From Gemmatimonadota bacterium (GTDB lineage Bacteria > Gemmatimonadota > Gemmatimonadetes > Longimicrobiales > Gaopeijiaceae), in assembly GCA_028873595.1 (NCBI GenBank), contig JAPPOV010000018.1, positions 62,001 through 126,000 of the forward strand: 64,000 bases of DNA, read 5' to 3'. Each line of letters opens with the position of its first letter. Within the stretch, counting starts at the first letter, position 1. Shown one piece after another: positions 7,621 through 16,374 of this stretch. The notes beneath the pieces were generated by a model that made no database searches, had not been told where the DNA came from, and saw only the letters and a list, made by a program, of their open reading frames with translations. The position numbers were made by a program, and so were the translations under genes.

Positions 7621-10494
7621 ATGACCCGTATCGACGCACAGCCCGATTTTGAGGCTCGACACCTCGGTCCCGGCCCAGCCTCGGTCGAGGAGATGCTTCA
7701 TTCCCTCGACTACGACTCTGTCGACGCACTGGTAAACGACGTCGTTCCCACGTCGATCCATTACCGCGAATCGCTGGATCTTCCGGATGCGTTGACGGAG
7801 GCCGAGCTCCTGTCCCGACTCCGCGACGTGATGTCTGGAAATCAGTTGAACCGTTCGTTTCTGGGTATGGGGTACGCCGACACGCACACTCCCGGGGTGA
7901 TCCTTCGCAACATCATGGAGAACCCTGGCTGGTACACGCAGTACACGCCGTATCAGGCGGAAATCGCTCAGGGTCGTCTGGAGGCGTTGCTCAATTTCCA
8001 GACGATGGTGATCGACCTCACAGGCCTGGAGATTGCCAACGCTTCTCTGCTTGACGAGGGAACGGCTGCGGCTGAAGCGATGCATCTGGCTCAGGGCGCC
8101 TCAAAGGGCGCGGCCAACACTTTCTTCGTCTCCGAGTTGTGTCACCCGCAGACGATCGATGTCGTGAAGACACGCGCATGGCCGCTTGGCATCGATGTTG
8201 TTGTCGGTGATCACTCGTCCTTCGAGTTGTCGGAGGACGTGTTCGGGGTGTTGCTCCAATATCCTGCGACGAACGGTGAGGTTCTCGACTATCGCGACTT
8301 CAGCGCGCAGGCGCACGAAGTTGGCGCGACGGTCGTCGTAGCGTCCGATCTTCTGGCTCTGACGCTTCTCACGCCTCCAGGTGAGTGGGGCGCAGATATC
8401 GTGGTCGGCAACTCTCAGCGCTTCGGTGTTCCGATGGGCTACGGCGGGCCACATGCGGCGTTCATGTCCGCGAAGGATGCGTTTAAGCGGAAGCTTCCCG
8501 GGCGGATCATCGGGGTCTCGGTAGATGCAGACGGAAACCCGGCGCTCCGCATGGCTCTTCAGACGCGTGAGCAGCATATCCGGCGCGATAAGGCGACGTC
8601 GAACATCTGCACCGCTCAGGTACTGCTCGCCATCATGGCGGGTGCGTATGCGGTGTACCACGGTCCGGACGGATTGAAGAAGATTGCGGAGCGGGTCCGT
8701 GACCAGGCGGGTGTGCTCGCCGTGGGCCTCGGACGTCTCGGTCACACGGTTCTGACCGAACATTTCTTCGACACGATCCGAGTCCGCCCGGCCGGTGATG
8801 CGGGGGAGATCCTCGCCCTGGGGCTCGGGGAGGGGATCAACCTCAGGGACTTCGCGGACGGCACGCTCGGGATCGCACTCGACGAGGTCACGTGCGCGGA
8901 GGATCTCGACGACCTGTTCGCAATCTTCAACAAAGGTGCCGCGGCGGACTTCACCGCTCGTACGCTTGCCAGTGACGGCGCTGCCCCCGAGTTGCCGGAG
9001 TGGGCCGATCGGGCATCACCGTACCTCGAGCATGAAGTGTTCAACCGCTATCACTCCGAGACGGAGATGCTGCGTTACCTGCACAAGCTCGAGTCCAGGG
9101 ATCTCTCCCTCAACACGAGCATGATCCCGTTGGGGTCATGCACGATGAAGCTGAACGCGACTACGCAAATGGCTGGAGTGACCTGGCCTGAAGCCGGAAA
9201 GCTGCACCCCTTTGCTCCGGCCGATCAGGCTGAGGGGTATGGGGTCATTTTTCGCGAACTCGAGCGTTGGCTGGCCGAGATCACCGGCTTCACCGCAACG
9301 TCGCTGCAGCCGAACTCGGGCGCTCAAGGAGAGTATGCGGGTCTCCTCGTCATCCGCGCGTATCACGAGGACCGCGAGGATCATCATCGCAATATTTGCC
9401 TGATTCCGGCTTCCGCGCATGGCACGAATCCAGCCAGCGCCGTCATGGCCGGAATGAAGGTCGTAGTCGTGAAGAGCACGGAGGATGGCCAGATCGATCT
9501 GGATGACCTGCGTGCGAAGGCTGAGGAACACACGGACAACCTTGCTGCCTTCATGGTCACGTATCCGTCGACGCACGGCGTCTTCGAAGAGGGCATCGTC
9601 GACGCGTGCTCGATCATCCATGAGCACGGGGGTCTCGTATACCTGGATGGAGCGAACCTGAACGCTCAGGTCGGGCTCGCGCGCCCGGGCGACTACGGGG
9701 CCGATGTATGTCATATCAACCTGCACAAGACATTCGCCATCCCGCATGGCGGAGGCGGTCCCGGAATGGGGCCGATCTGCGTGAATGACAAGCTCGCGCC
9801 GTTCCTGCCGGGTCATGTGATGAGTAGTACCGGTGGTGACAAACCGATCACAGCGGTGTCGGCGGCGCCCTGGGGCAGTGCGAGCATTCTCATCATTTCG
9901 TGGGCGTACATCGCGATGTTGGGCCGGTCGGGTGTCCAGCGTGCATCAGAAATCGCGATCCTCAACGCGAACTACATGGCGAAGCGCATCGAGAAGCACT
10001 ACGACGTGCTGTATCGCGGTGACCGCGGCCTCGTGGCGCACGAGTTCATCATCGATGTACGCCCGCTCAAGAAGACAACCGGGATCACGGAGGAAGATGT
10101 CGCGAAACGACTCATCGACTACGGATTCCATGCCCCCACGGTGTCGTTCCCGGTGGCCGGAACGCTCATGATCGAGCCGACCGAATCGGAGTCGAAAGCT
10201 GAACTGGATCGACTGTGCGATGCGCTGATTTCGATTCGTGCCGAGATCGAACAGGTCGAACTCGGGATCGCCGACCCGCTGGACAACGCCTTGAAGAACG
10301 CACCGCACACGGCTGCGATGGTGACGGCGGATGAGTGGTCGCACAGCTATTCCCGGGGGCAGGCTGCGTACCCTGCACCCTGGACTCGCGACATGAAGTT
10401 CTGGCCTGTCGTGCGTCGGGTGGATAATGCGTATGGGGACAGAAATCTGGTCTGTGCGTGCCCACCGATAGAGATGTATGCGGAGGTTGGCTGA
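7621..10494 (+). CDS. gcvP: Glycine dehydrogenase (decarboxylating), P protein, full-length form
   Basis: 957 residues. This is the fused single-chain form as in E. coli, not the split GcvPA/GcvPB pair. The PLP enzyme decarboxylates glycine and transfers the aminomethyl group to the lipoyl arm of GcvH. The N-terminal half starts with [14 protein letters not shown], the usual opening. The C-terminal half has [18 protein letters not shown], then [22 protein letters not shown] and the PLP-lysine motif [20 protein letters not shown] (Lys about 703). The ATG at 7621 immediately precedes the conserved N-terminus. Probably co-transcribed with gcvH. A small inverted repeat, CCCTCT 10501-10506 with AGAGGG 10513-10518, lies just after the stop. 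Confidence 0.96.
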   Translation: MTRIDAQPDFEARHLGPGPASVEEMLHSLDYDSVDALVNDVVPTSIHYRESLDLPDALTEAELLSRLRDVMSGNQLNRSFLGMGYADTHTPGVILRNIMENPGWYTQYTPYQAEIAQGRLEALLNFQTMVIDLTGLEIANASLLDEGTAAAEAMHLAQGASKGAANTFFVSELCHPQTIDVVKTRAWPLGIDVVVGDHSSFELSEDVFGVLLQYPATNGEVLDYRDFSAQAHEVGATVVVASDLLALTLLTPPGEWGADIVVGNSQRFGVPMGYGGPHAAFMSAKDAFKRKLPGRIIGVSVDADGNPALRMALQTREQHIRRDKATSNICTAQVLLAIMAGAYAVYHGPDGLKKIAERVRDQAGVLAVGLGRLGHTVLTEHFFDTIRVRPAGDAGEILALGLGEGINLRDFADGTLGIALDEVTCAEDLDDLFAIFNKGAAADFTARTLASDGAAPELPEWADRASPYLEHEVFNRYHSETEMLRYLHKLESRDLSLNTSMIPLGSCTMKLNATTQMAGVTWPEAGKLHPFAPADQAEGYGVIFRELERWLAEITGFTATSLQPNSGAQGEYAGLLVIRAYHEDREDHHRNICLIPASAHGTNPASAVMAGMKVVVVKSTEDGQIDLDDLRAKAEEHTDNLAAFMVTYPSTHGVFEEGIVDACSIIHEHGGLVYLDGANLNAQVGLARPGDYGADVCHINLHKTFAIPHGGGGPGMGPICVNDKLAPFLPGHVMSSTGGDKPITAVSAAPWGSASILIISWAYIAMLGRSGVQRASEIAILNANYMAKRIEKHYDVLYRGDRGLVAHEFIIDVRPLKKTTGITEEDVAKRLIDYGFHAPTVSFPVAGTLMIEPTESESKAELDRLCDALISIRAEIEQVELGIADPLDNALKNAPHTAAMVTADEWSHSYSRGQAAYPAPWTRDMKFWPVVRRVDNAYGDRNLVCACPPIEMYAEVG

Positions 10495-10753
10495 GCGGCT
10501 CCCTCTGCCGAAAGAGGGTCGAGGGCCCGTCTTGGGTTTCCTCTAGTGCGAGTTGGCAGAAAATGAATCATTCTCTGCTCACCCCCTGCGCGCCTATCTT
10601 GTGTGTGTCGTACAACCAAGCTCACCGAGAGGGCTGCATTGCGCCGACCGAATGAGAGACGGCTCAGGCTACGAGCAGGACTTCGGAACATCAGCGCTGT
10701 CCTGGCCCGACAGTTCTGATTGGAATTCGGGACTCGAACCACGACTCCAAGCC

Positions 10754-11437
10754 ATGCCGAAACTCACCTTCCACGGCCACGCGACATTCTCGATCGAGAC
10801 AGATGACGGTGTGAAACTCGTCATCGACCCGTTCTTCCATGACAACCCGGCCTTCTCGGGGTCGGTTGATGACATCGAGGCGGACTACATCCTGATCACC
10901 CATGGTCACTACGACCACGTTGCCGATCTGATAGAGCTGGCAGAGCGAACCGGAGCGACCTGCATCGCGACGTTCGAGATCGCATCGTTTCTCGAGAGCA
11001 AGGGCCTGAACGCAAGCCCGCAGCATATCGGGGGCGGTGTGCAATATCCGTTTGGGTACGTGAAGCTGACACCGGCCCTGCACGGTGGCATGGTCGCGCT
11101 GCCGGGTGCAGAGTCGTTTTCCACGTTTCCCGCTGGCCTGCTGATCAATTTCACGAGCGGTGAGCGCTTCCATCACGCAGGTGACACGGGACTCATCACC
11201 GACATGCAGCTCCTCAATGGCAAGGTCGATGTCGCCGTTCTCCCGATCGGGGATCGGTTCACGATGGGGCCGAACGATGCTCTGACGGCAGTCGATTTCA
11301 TTGGGCCTGAGGTCGTGATCCCCTGCCACTACGATACGTGGCCCCCGATCGAGCAGGACGCTCACGCGTTCGCGGAGATGGTCGGTGACCGCGCCCAGGT
11401 GCAGGTGATGGCACCGGGCGACGTGTACGACTTCTGA
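10754..11437 (+). CDS. UPF0173 metal-dependent hydrolase (metallo-beta-lactamase fold)
   Basis: 227 residues from the ATG at 10754, chosen because homology begins at MPKLTFHGHATFSIET; upstream in-frame sequence has none. The metal site LITHGHYDHVADL (H-x-H-x-D-H) is followed by FHHAGDTGL and, at the C-terminus, CHYDTWPPIEQD, the layout of the UPF0173 family. The fold binds one or two metal ions and hydrolyses an ester or amide, but the natural substrate of UPF0173 proteins is not established. The stop codon overlaps the reading frame of the lipoate-related gene downstream, so the two are likely co-expressed. A 259-base gap separates it from gcvP. Confidence 0.85.
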   Translation: MPKLTFHGHATFSIETDDGVKLVIDPFFHDNPAFSGSVDDIEADYILITHGHYDHVADLIELAERTGATCIATFEIASFLESKGLNASPQHIGGGVQYPFGYVKLTPALHGGMVALPGAESFSTFPAGLLINFTSGERFHHAGDTGLITDMQLLNGKVDVAVLPIGDRFTMGPNDALTAVDFIGPEVVIPCHYDTWPPIEQDAHAFAEMVGDRAQVQVMAPGDVYDF

Positions 11438-11496
11438 GCGAGCACACGCTGCCCGACCTCAAATGGCGTGTCTTCCGCGACCCGGCTCGGTCCGGA

Positions 11497-12270
11497 GTGG
11501 AGAACATGGCAACGGATCACGCTCTGGCGGTTGGAGCTTGGAGTAGACAGGGCGAGCATGCAGGAGGAGCTGCCGCGGACGGCGAGGACGCGCCTTGTGC
11601 AGCCCTCCGCCTCTATACGTGGTCTCGACCTACGGTCTCCTTCGGCCGCAATGAGCCGACGAAGGGCGTATACAGGGCGGACGCCGCGGCGGCCCGCGGC
11701 GTGGACATTGTCCGTCGTCCCACAGGTGGCCGCGCCGTTCTGCACGATTCGGAGCTGACGTACGCGGCCATTGTCCCTGCCCGCGCGCTCGGTGGTGCCC
11801 GCGCCACCTACTACGCCATCAATGAAGCCCTGGTTCGGGCCGTCCAATCCCTTGGTGCCGAGGCGATTCTTTCAGACGCCGCCGGTGATGGGACCCCGCC
11901 ACTCGACGCAGGTCCGTGCTTTCAAAGTCCGGCCCCAGGCGAGGTCGTTCTGCGGGGCCGCAAGCTCATCGGGAGCGCTCAGGCGCGTATCGACGGAGCG
12001 TTTCTCCAGCACGGCTCGATCATGATCTCCGGGGACCAGATGTTGCTCGCGACTCTGGGTCCGAGCGCCGAGCACGAGCAGCCCGCGACATTAGCTGAGC
12101 AGATCGGCCCGGTTTGCGTCGATGACGTTGCCGAAGCCGTCGTCGTTGCGATGAAGAAAGTCTTTGGAGGAACGTGGGTGGAGGGCGAATACTCTGGTGA
12201 GGAAAGACGGATGATCACGGAACTCGTGGAGACCCGGTACGGTCTGGACGAGTGGACGTGGCGTCGCTGA
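11497..12270 (+). CDS. LipM-like octanoyl-[ACP]:protein N-octanoyltransferase
   Basis: About 257 residues from the GTG at 11497. The biotin/lipoate transferase fold is evident from SFGRNEP, VRRPTGGRAVLHDSELTYA and RGRKLIGSAQARIDGAFLQH. The Cys of AGPCFQSPAPGE matches the acyl-carrying Cys of LipM. LipM moves octanoate from acyl carrier protein to GcvH, the first step of lipoyl assembly, which fits the nearby gcvH. The annotated start is doubtful. The frame is open upstream to 11389 and encodes LKWRVFRDPARSGVENMATD; the W-R strand before N-M-A is conserved in this family but has no ATG, GTG or TTG start. CTG codons at 11434 (overlapping the UPF0173 stop as CTGA) or 11449 would include it. Confidence 0.8.
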   Translation: MENMATDHALAVGAWSRQGEHAGGAAADGEDAPCAALRLYTWSRPTVSFGRNEPTKGVYRADAAAARGVDIVRRPTGGRAVLHDSELTYAAIVPARALGGARATYYAINEALVRAVQSLGAEAILSDAAGDGTPPLDAGPCFQSPAPGEVVLRGRKLIGSAQARIDGAFLQHGSIMISGDQMLLATLGPSAEHEQPATLAEQIGPVCVDDVAEAVVVAMKKVFGGTWVEGEYSGEERRMITELVETRYGLDEWTWRR

Positions 12271-12313
12271 TATCGAATCATCTGGGGGGCCTCCGGGCTC
12301 GCCCCACCCGAGG

Positions 12314-12613
12314 ATGTATCTCGGTCGAATGATCGAGGTTGCGGAGGCCGAAGATCTTTATCGGGATCCGCGACATCCGTATACCCGGGCTTTGCTCTCT
12401 GCCGTACCGAGACCGAATCCAAACGGACGCGAGAAGCGCGAGCGGATCGTACTGACGGGGGATGTTCCGAGCTCCAGCGAACCGCCCACAGGGTGTCACT
12501 TTCACCCCCGCTGTACTCATCCGCTGAAAGACGAGCGGTGCGCTGATGCATACCCCACCCCGGGACGCTTGTCAGGTGGCCGTTTGGTGGCGTGCTACCA
12601 CGCGGATTCGTGA
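12314..12613 (+). pseudogene. C-terminal relic of an oligopeptide/dipeptide ABC transporter ATPase (OppF/DppF type)
   Basis: The frame starts MYLGRMIEVAEAEDLYRDP and continues HPYTRALLSAVP, then GCHFHPRCTHP and a final VACYH. This is the last part of an Opp/Dpp ATP-binding subunit: the V-M-Y-L-G-R-x-V-E strand after the H loop, followed by the oligopeptide-transporter C-terminal region with its H-P-Y and F-H-P-R-C motifs. The Walker A, signature and Walker B motifs, some 220 residues, are missing. Only 43 bases separate the frame from the upstream gene, and those bases do not continue the homology. The remnant cannot hydrolyse ATP and is most simply the leftover of a deletion. No permease or binding-protein genes are nearby. 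Confidence 0.7.
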
Positions 12614-12626
12614 CGAAGAAATGGGG

Positions 12627-12655
12627 TTGACACCTTTTTGGCCCCCTGCCATGTT
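12627..12655 (+). promoter_or_regulatory. Putative promoter of the exbB/tolQ-like gene
   Basis: A perfect TTGACA at 12627-12632 is followed after 17 bases by CATGTT (12650-12655), a weak -10 element. It lies between the oppF relic and the TTG start at 12744. The -35 box is convincing and the -10 box is not. Confidence 0.4.
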
Positions 12656-12672
12656 GCGAGCCTCTTGACCCC

Positions 12673-12702
12673 GCCCTTCCATGCTCTGTGGTGTGGAAGG
12701 GC
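12673..12702 (+). other. Stem-loop in the leader of the exbB/tolQ-like gene
   Basis: GCCCTTCCA at 12673-12681 pairs with TGGAAGGGC at 12694-12702 around a 12-base loop. It falls between the putative promoter and the ribosome-binding site GGAGG (12734-12738). No T-tract follows. It may shape the leader RNA. Confidence 0.4.
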
Positions 12703-12743
12703 TGTCTAACGATCAGTAACAAGAACATCGGCCGGAGGTTCCG

Positions 12744-13436
12744 TTGGTCCAACTGTACGCCGCCCTACTTCAGATTCCGGGCATGGATGCACCTACGCTC
12801 ACGTGGCAAGAGCAGGTTGCCGTCAACTGGGAAGGGATGGGCTTTATGCGGTGGCCTCTCGCCGTCTGTCTCGGTTTGGGCATCATCGTCATCATCATCA
12901 AGTTCGTGACGCTCACGGCGAAAGCCTCGACGACCAAGCGCATTCTGAAGGATGTCGATGAGCTTCTCGTGCAGCAGCGCATCCGCGAAGCTCTCGAGCT
13001 CACGCGTGACACCGATTCGCCTGCCGCGAACATCCTCTATGCCGGACTCGAGCGCCATGAGGAGGGAACCGATCGTGTCATGAAGGCGATCGAGAACCAG
13101 GGCCTTATCGAGATGAGCAAGCTCGAGAAGGGGCTCGTCATTCTCGCGACGCTCACGAACGTTGCGCCGCTCCTCGGCTTCCTGGGTACCGTGATCGGCA
13201 TGATCATCGCGTTCCAGTCGATCGAAGCGGCGGGTGAGGTTGAGGCGACACTGGTTGCCGGTGGTATTAAGGTCGCGCTTCTGACCACCGCTGCTGGGCT
13301 CGTCATCGCGATTCCTGTGTCGGTCGGCCACAACTACTTCGTGGCCAAGATCGACGGTCTCGTCATCGACATGGAAGAGTCGGCGCAGAAGATGGTCGAC
13401 ACGCTTCACGCCATTGAGACGGGTCGCGCCGGCTGA
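12744..13436 (+). CDS. MotA/TolQ/ExbB family proton channel protein
   Basis: 230 residues. The start is a TTG at 12744 with an excellent ribosome-binding site (GGAGG at 12734-12738). Three membrane segments are visible: about residues 35-58 (LGIIVIIIKFVTL), about 130-158 (ATLTNVAPLLGFLGTVIGMI, the conserved TolQ/ExbB core) and about 175-198 (LLTTAAGLVIAIPVSVGHNY). Such proteins pair with TolR/ExbD to turn the proton gradient into mechanical work, driving TonB transport or Tol-Pal envelope constriction. No exbD, tolR, tonB, tolA or pal follows; the gene ends in its own strong terminator. The partner must be elsewhere, so TolQ and ExbB cannot be told apart here. Confidence 0.88.
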   Translation: MVQLYAALLQIPGMDAPTLTWQEQVAVNWEGMGFMRWPLAVCLGLGIIVIIIKFVTLTAKASTTKRILKDVDELLVQQRIREALELTRDTDSPAANILYAGLERHEEGTDRVMKAIENQGLIEMSKLEKGLVILATLTNVAPLLGFLGTVIGMIIAFQSIEAAGEVEATLVAGGIKVALLTTAAGLVIAIPVSVGHNYFVAKIDGLVIDMEESAQKMVDTLHAIETGRAG

Positions 13437-13460
13437 CGTCGGACACGACAGAAGGTTTCG

Positions 13461-13496
13461 GAGAGGCCGCCCTGCGGGGCGGCCTCTCTTTTTTTT
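13461..13496 (+). terminator. Rho-independent terminator after the exbB/tolQ-like gene
   Basis: GAGAGGCCGCCC (13461-13472), loop TGCG, then GGGCGGCCTCTC (13477-13488) form a perfect 12-bp stem, followed by eight T (13489-13496). A textbook intrinsic terminator 24 bases after the stop codon. Confidence 0.95.
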
Positions 13497-13578
13497 AGAA
13501 CAACCCGACGTCAAACGTTTATAGTAAGCAGGCGCTCGTGGAGAAGCGCCTCAGGTTGCACCAGCTCCCACGGCCTTG

Positions 13579-15888
13579 ATGACTCTTCGTATCTCTCTTG
13601 CCTCGCTCTGCGTTCTTCTCCTGGCCGGGGCCGTGTTTCGTGCAGAACCCGAACCATGGACGAGTGAGCGGACGGTCTCGGATTCAGCCCTCGACGAACT
13701 GTCAGCCGGACGATTCTGGCATGCGGCGCGGGTGCTTCGCGCGGAAGGTGCGGCCGAAGGAACCCCGGCCGATGTCCTGACGCTCGCGCAGGCCGAGGCT
13801 GGTTGGGAGAATTGGCCCGCCGTGCTCGATCTCCTGAGGAACGCCAGCTGGCTACGGCATGAGGGTGACGGCGAGGGGTACGGGCTTCTCGGTCGGTCCC
13901 TGGAACACGCCGGCGAATGGGGTGCAGCTGCGTCCACGTATCTCGTCTATCTGGAGTTCGTATCCGAGGGGTCACTGGAGGCGATCGCCACGCGGGTACG
14001 TCTGACACGGACGGCGTGGTGGGCGGGTGATCAGGGCGTTGCCATGGATGCGATTGCATACCTGCGAGGCGCTCCGCACGCACGGAGCTGGATTGCGGCG
14101 GAGCTCGCACTTGCTGCGGCGGACTCGGGTGACGTGGCTGGCGTTCGACGGATGATCGACCATGCCGTCGAGCCTGGGGCCGCGGGTGTGCTTTGGCGTG
14201 CCGAAGCCGATGCGCTCCTTACGGCGGGTGACTCTGTTGAAGCGGCGGAGTCGTTTGCGACGCTAGTGAGAGGCGAGAGCGGGAATCGTAGAGCCAGCGC
14301 AATGGTCGAACTCGGTCGGCTCCGAGTGGCGGCCGGGGATACCACGGCTGGTCGACAGTTGCTTCTTGAGGGGTTCCACGCTGGAGCGAGTCTCACGAAG
14401 ACTCGGGCGGCGGAAACGTTGACGGAACTTGGAGATCACGACTTCGCGAGAACGCTGGAACTCGCTCGTATCCTCGACCGGGCCGGCGACGGGCGGCGGG
14501 CCCTGATCGGATACGATCGCGCGGTATCACTCGCAGACGCTGAGGCAGAGGTCTTCCCCGAGTCGAGCCGGCTCGAGCGGGCCCGCATCATGTCTACGGT
14601 GGCGCATCGGCAGGCGGAGGCGCTTGCGGAGTTTCGGGAGATCCGAGAGACGACGGAGAGCGAACGTGTAGGAGCCCGCAATCTGGAAGTGTGGGCCCAG
14701 ATGCGAAGGCGTCAGGGGTTGTCGGCTCAAGTCAACACGCTGCGGCGCTGGCTCCTCGACGAGTATCCGTCCAGCGCGGAAGCTGCCGAGGTCGCGTGGA
14801 GTCAGGGAAGCAATGCGGAGGCTCGCGGTGACCTTGATCGCGCTCTGGACCGGTATGCGTTCCTGGCGGAGAATGTTCGGACACACGCGCGCGCAGGGCA
14901 GGCCCGGATGCGTTCGGGACAGATCCACCTGCGCAGAGCGAACCTCCAGGCGGCGGCGGGCGTTTTTGAAGCGTATCTCGCCGACTTCCCTGACGGGCGT
15001 CGATGGCAGGAGGCTGCATACTGGGCTGGGCGCACGCGACTTCAGCTCGGTGACACCACAGTGGCGCAAGCGCATCTGAACCACGTGCTTACCCAGCCGA
15101 TCGAATACTACGCAGTGATGGCTGCGGACCTCCTGGAGATTCCGTTCACGGTGAATCTGCCGGAAGGTTCCAGCTCCATCGAGCCTGGCTGGCTGATGGA
15201 GGGCTTGGCTCGACTCGACCTCTTGACGAGCGCAGGGCTCCACCGAGGTGCGTCAGCAGAAATCACCCGGCTTCGTGAGCGTGCCGGAGACGAGCGCGGG
15301 CCTCGACTTCGTCTTGCCGAGGCCTTGATCGAGCGCGGGCGAACGATCGAGGGGATCAATCTCGGGTGGGCGCTGTTTCGGGACGAAGGGGCTTGGGATC
15401 AGCGGATTCTCCGTGTGACGTACCCGTTTCCGTATCGCGAGCTCGTGCGGCGTGAAGCAGAGGAGTGGGGAGTCGATCCGTTCATGTTGGCCGCCATCAT
15501 CCGCCAGGAATCGGCGTTCAAGGCGGACATTGTGAGTCATGCCGGCGCGATCGGGTTGATGCAGGTGATGCCTCCGACCGGGGCTGAACTGGCGCGTGCG
15601 CATGGACCGGCCGGTTTCACCCAGGAGTCCCTGACACGCCCGGAGGTGAACCTTCATCTGGGTGCGGCGTTCTTCGTAGACATGAGTCGCCGATACGACG
15701 ACGAGCTTCCGCTCGTACTCTCGGCCTACAATGCGGGCCCCACCCGGGCGACGCGCTGGCGTCGGTATCCTGAGGCCTCCGATCCGCTCCGGTTCACCGA
15801 GCGGATCCCGTTCACTGAAACCCGAGGCTATGTGAAGAGTGTGCGCAGAAATCTGGGACTTTATCGGGCGCTGTACGGCCAGGATTGA
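13579..15888 (+). CDS. Soluble-type lytic murein transglycosylase with N-terminal helical repeats
   Basis: 769 residues from the ATG at 13579 (a TTG lies one codon upstream). An N-terminal hydrophobic segment (about residues 3-20) looks like a signal peptide. Roughly residues 40-560 are alpha-helical repeats of TPR type, rich in Ala, Glu and Arg. The C-terminal catalytic domain shows IIRQESAFKADIVSHAGAIG with catalytic Glu at about residue 644, then LMQVMPPTGAEL, LHLGAAFF and LSAYNAGPTRATRW. These are the family 1 (Slt70-like) motifs. The enzyme cleaves peptidoglycan glycan strands to 1,6-anhydro-muropeptides in the periplasm. It is flanked by a terminator upstream and a separately transcribed cold-shock gene downstream, so it is probably monocistronic. 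Confidence 0.92.
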   Translation: MTLRISLASLCVLLLAGAVFRAEPEPWTSERTVSDSALDELSAGRFWHAARVLRAEGAAEGTPADVLTLAQAEAGWENWPAVLDLLRNASWLRHEGDGEGYGLLGRSLEHAGEWGAAASTYLVYLEFVSEGSLEAIATRVRLTRTAWWAGDQGVAMDAIAYLRGAPHARSWIAAELALAAADSGDVAGVRRMIDHAVEPGAAGVLWRAEADALLTAGDSVEAAESFATLVRGESGNRRASAMVELGRLRVAAGDTTAGRQLLLEGFHAGASLTKTRAAETLTELGDHDFARTLELARILDRAGDGRRALIGYDRAVSLADAEAEVFPESSRLERARIMSTVAHRQAEALAEFREIRETTESERVGARNLEVWAQMRRRQGLSAQVNTLRRWLLDEYPSSAEAAEVAWSQGSNAEARGDLDRALDRYAFLAENVRTHARAGQARMRSGQIHLRRANLQAAAGVFEAYLADFPDGRRWQEAAYWAGRTRLQLGDTTVAQAHLNHVLTQPIEYYAVMAADLLEIPFTVNLPEGSSSIEPGWLMEGLARLDLLTSAGLHRGASAEITRLRERAGDERGPRLRLAEALIERGRTIEGINLGWALFRDEGAWDQRILRVTYPFPYRELVRREAEEWGVDPFMLAAIIRQESAFKADIVSHAGAIGLMQVMPPTGAELARAHGPAGFTQESLTRPEVNLHLGAAFFVDMSRRYDDELPLVLSAYNAGPTRATRWRRYPEASDPLRFTERIPFTETRGYVKSVRRNLGLYRALYGQD

Positions 15889-16043
15889 CCGCGGCCGGAG
15901 AATCCACTGACGGCGGTCACATGACGACGTCCGCATAGCTGCGTGGCTTGTGCTGGACGAACTTGCGCGGCCCGAAGTCACTCCTCCAATTGATTTCATG
16001 CCATGTGATGCATGGTCGAGTGTACTCCGTCGGAGGTAGGGGC

Positions 16044-16241
16044 ATGAAGGGGACCGTCAAATGGTTCAACGACTCGAAGGGGTACGGCTTCATCGAACGG
16101 CCTGAAGGTGAAGACGTATTCGTCCATTTCTCCGCGATCGAAGCCGAAGGGTTCCGAACGTTGAACGAAGGCGAAGTCGTGGAGTTCGAGATCCTCGAAT
16201 CCGAGAAGGGGAAACAGGCTGCTCACGTAATGCGCACCTGA
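16044..16241 (+). CDS. Cold-shock domain protein
   Basis: 65 residues, a complete single cold-shock domain. [18 protein letters not shown] carries the RNP1 motif (K-G-Y-G-F-I) and [10 protein letters not shown] the RNP2 motif. These proteins bind single-stranded RNA and DNA and act as RNA chaperones. The ATG at 16044 has a strong GGAGG at 16032-16036. The leader is at least 150 bases with no other gene in it, which would suit the structured 5' leader common in this family. A strong terminator follows directly. Confidence 0.95.
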   Translation: MKGTVKWFNDSKGYGFIERPEGEDVFVHFSAIEAEGFRTLNEGEVVEFEILESEKGKQAAHVMRT

Positions 16242-16264
16242 TAGGCCTCTCCGCAGGTCCCGCT

Positions 16265-16300
16265 GGGCTCCGCGACCGTCGGTCGCGGAGCCCTTTTGTT
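16265..16300 (+). terminator. Rho-independent terminator after the cold-shock gene
   Basis: GGGCTCCGCGACC (16265-16277) pairs perfectly with GGTCGCGGAGCCC (16281-16293) around a 3-base loop, followed by TTTTGTTTG. A 13-bp stem with a U-rich tail. Confidence 0.93.
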
Positions 16301-16374
16301 TGTGCGTCGCCCACGCTCCGACGTGACGGTAGATTGCAGCGCCGCTCGCCCCAGACTCGACTCGAATCGTTCCG

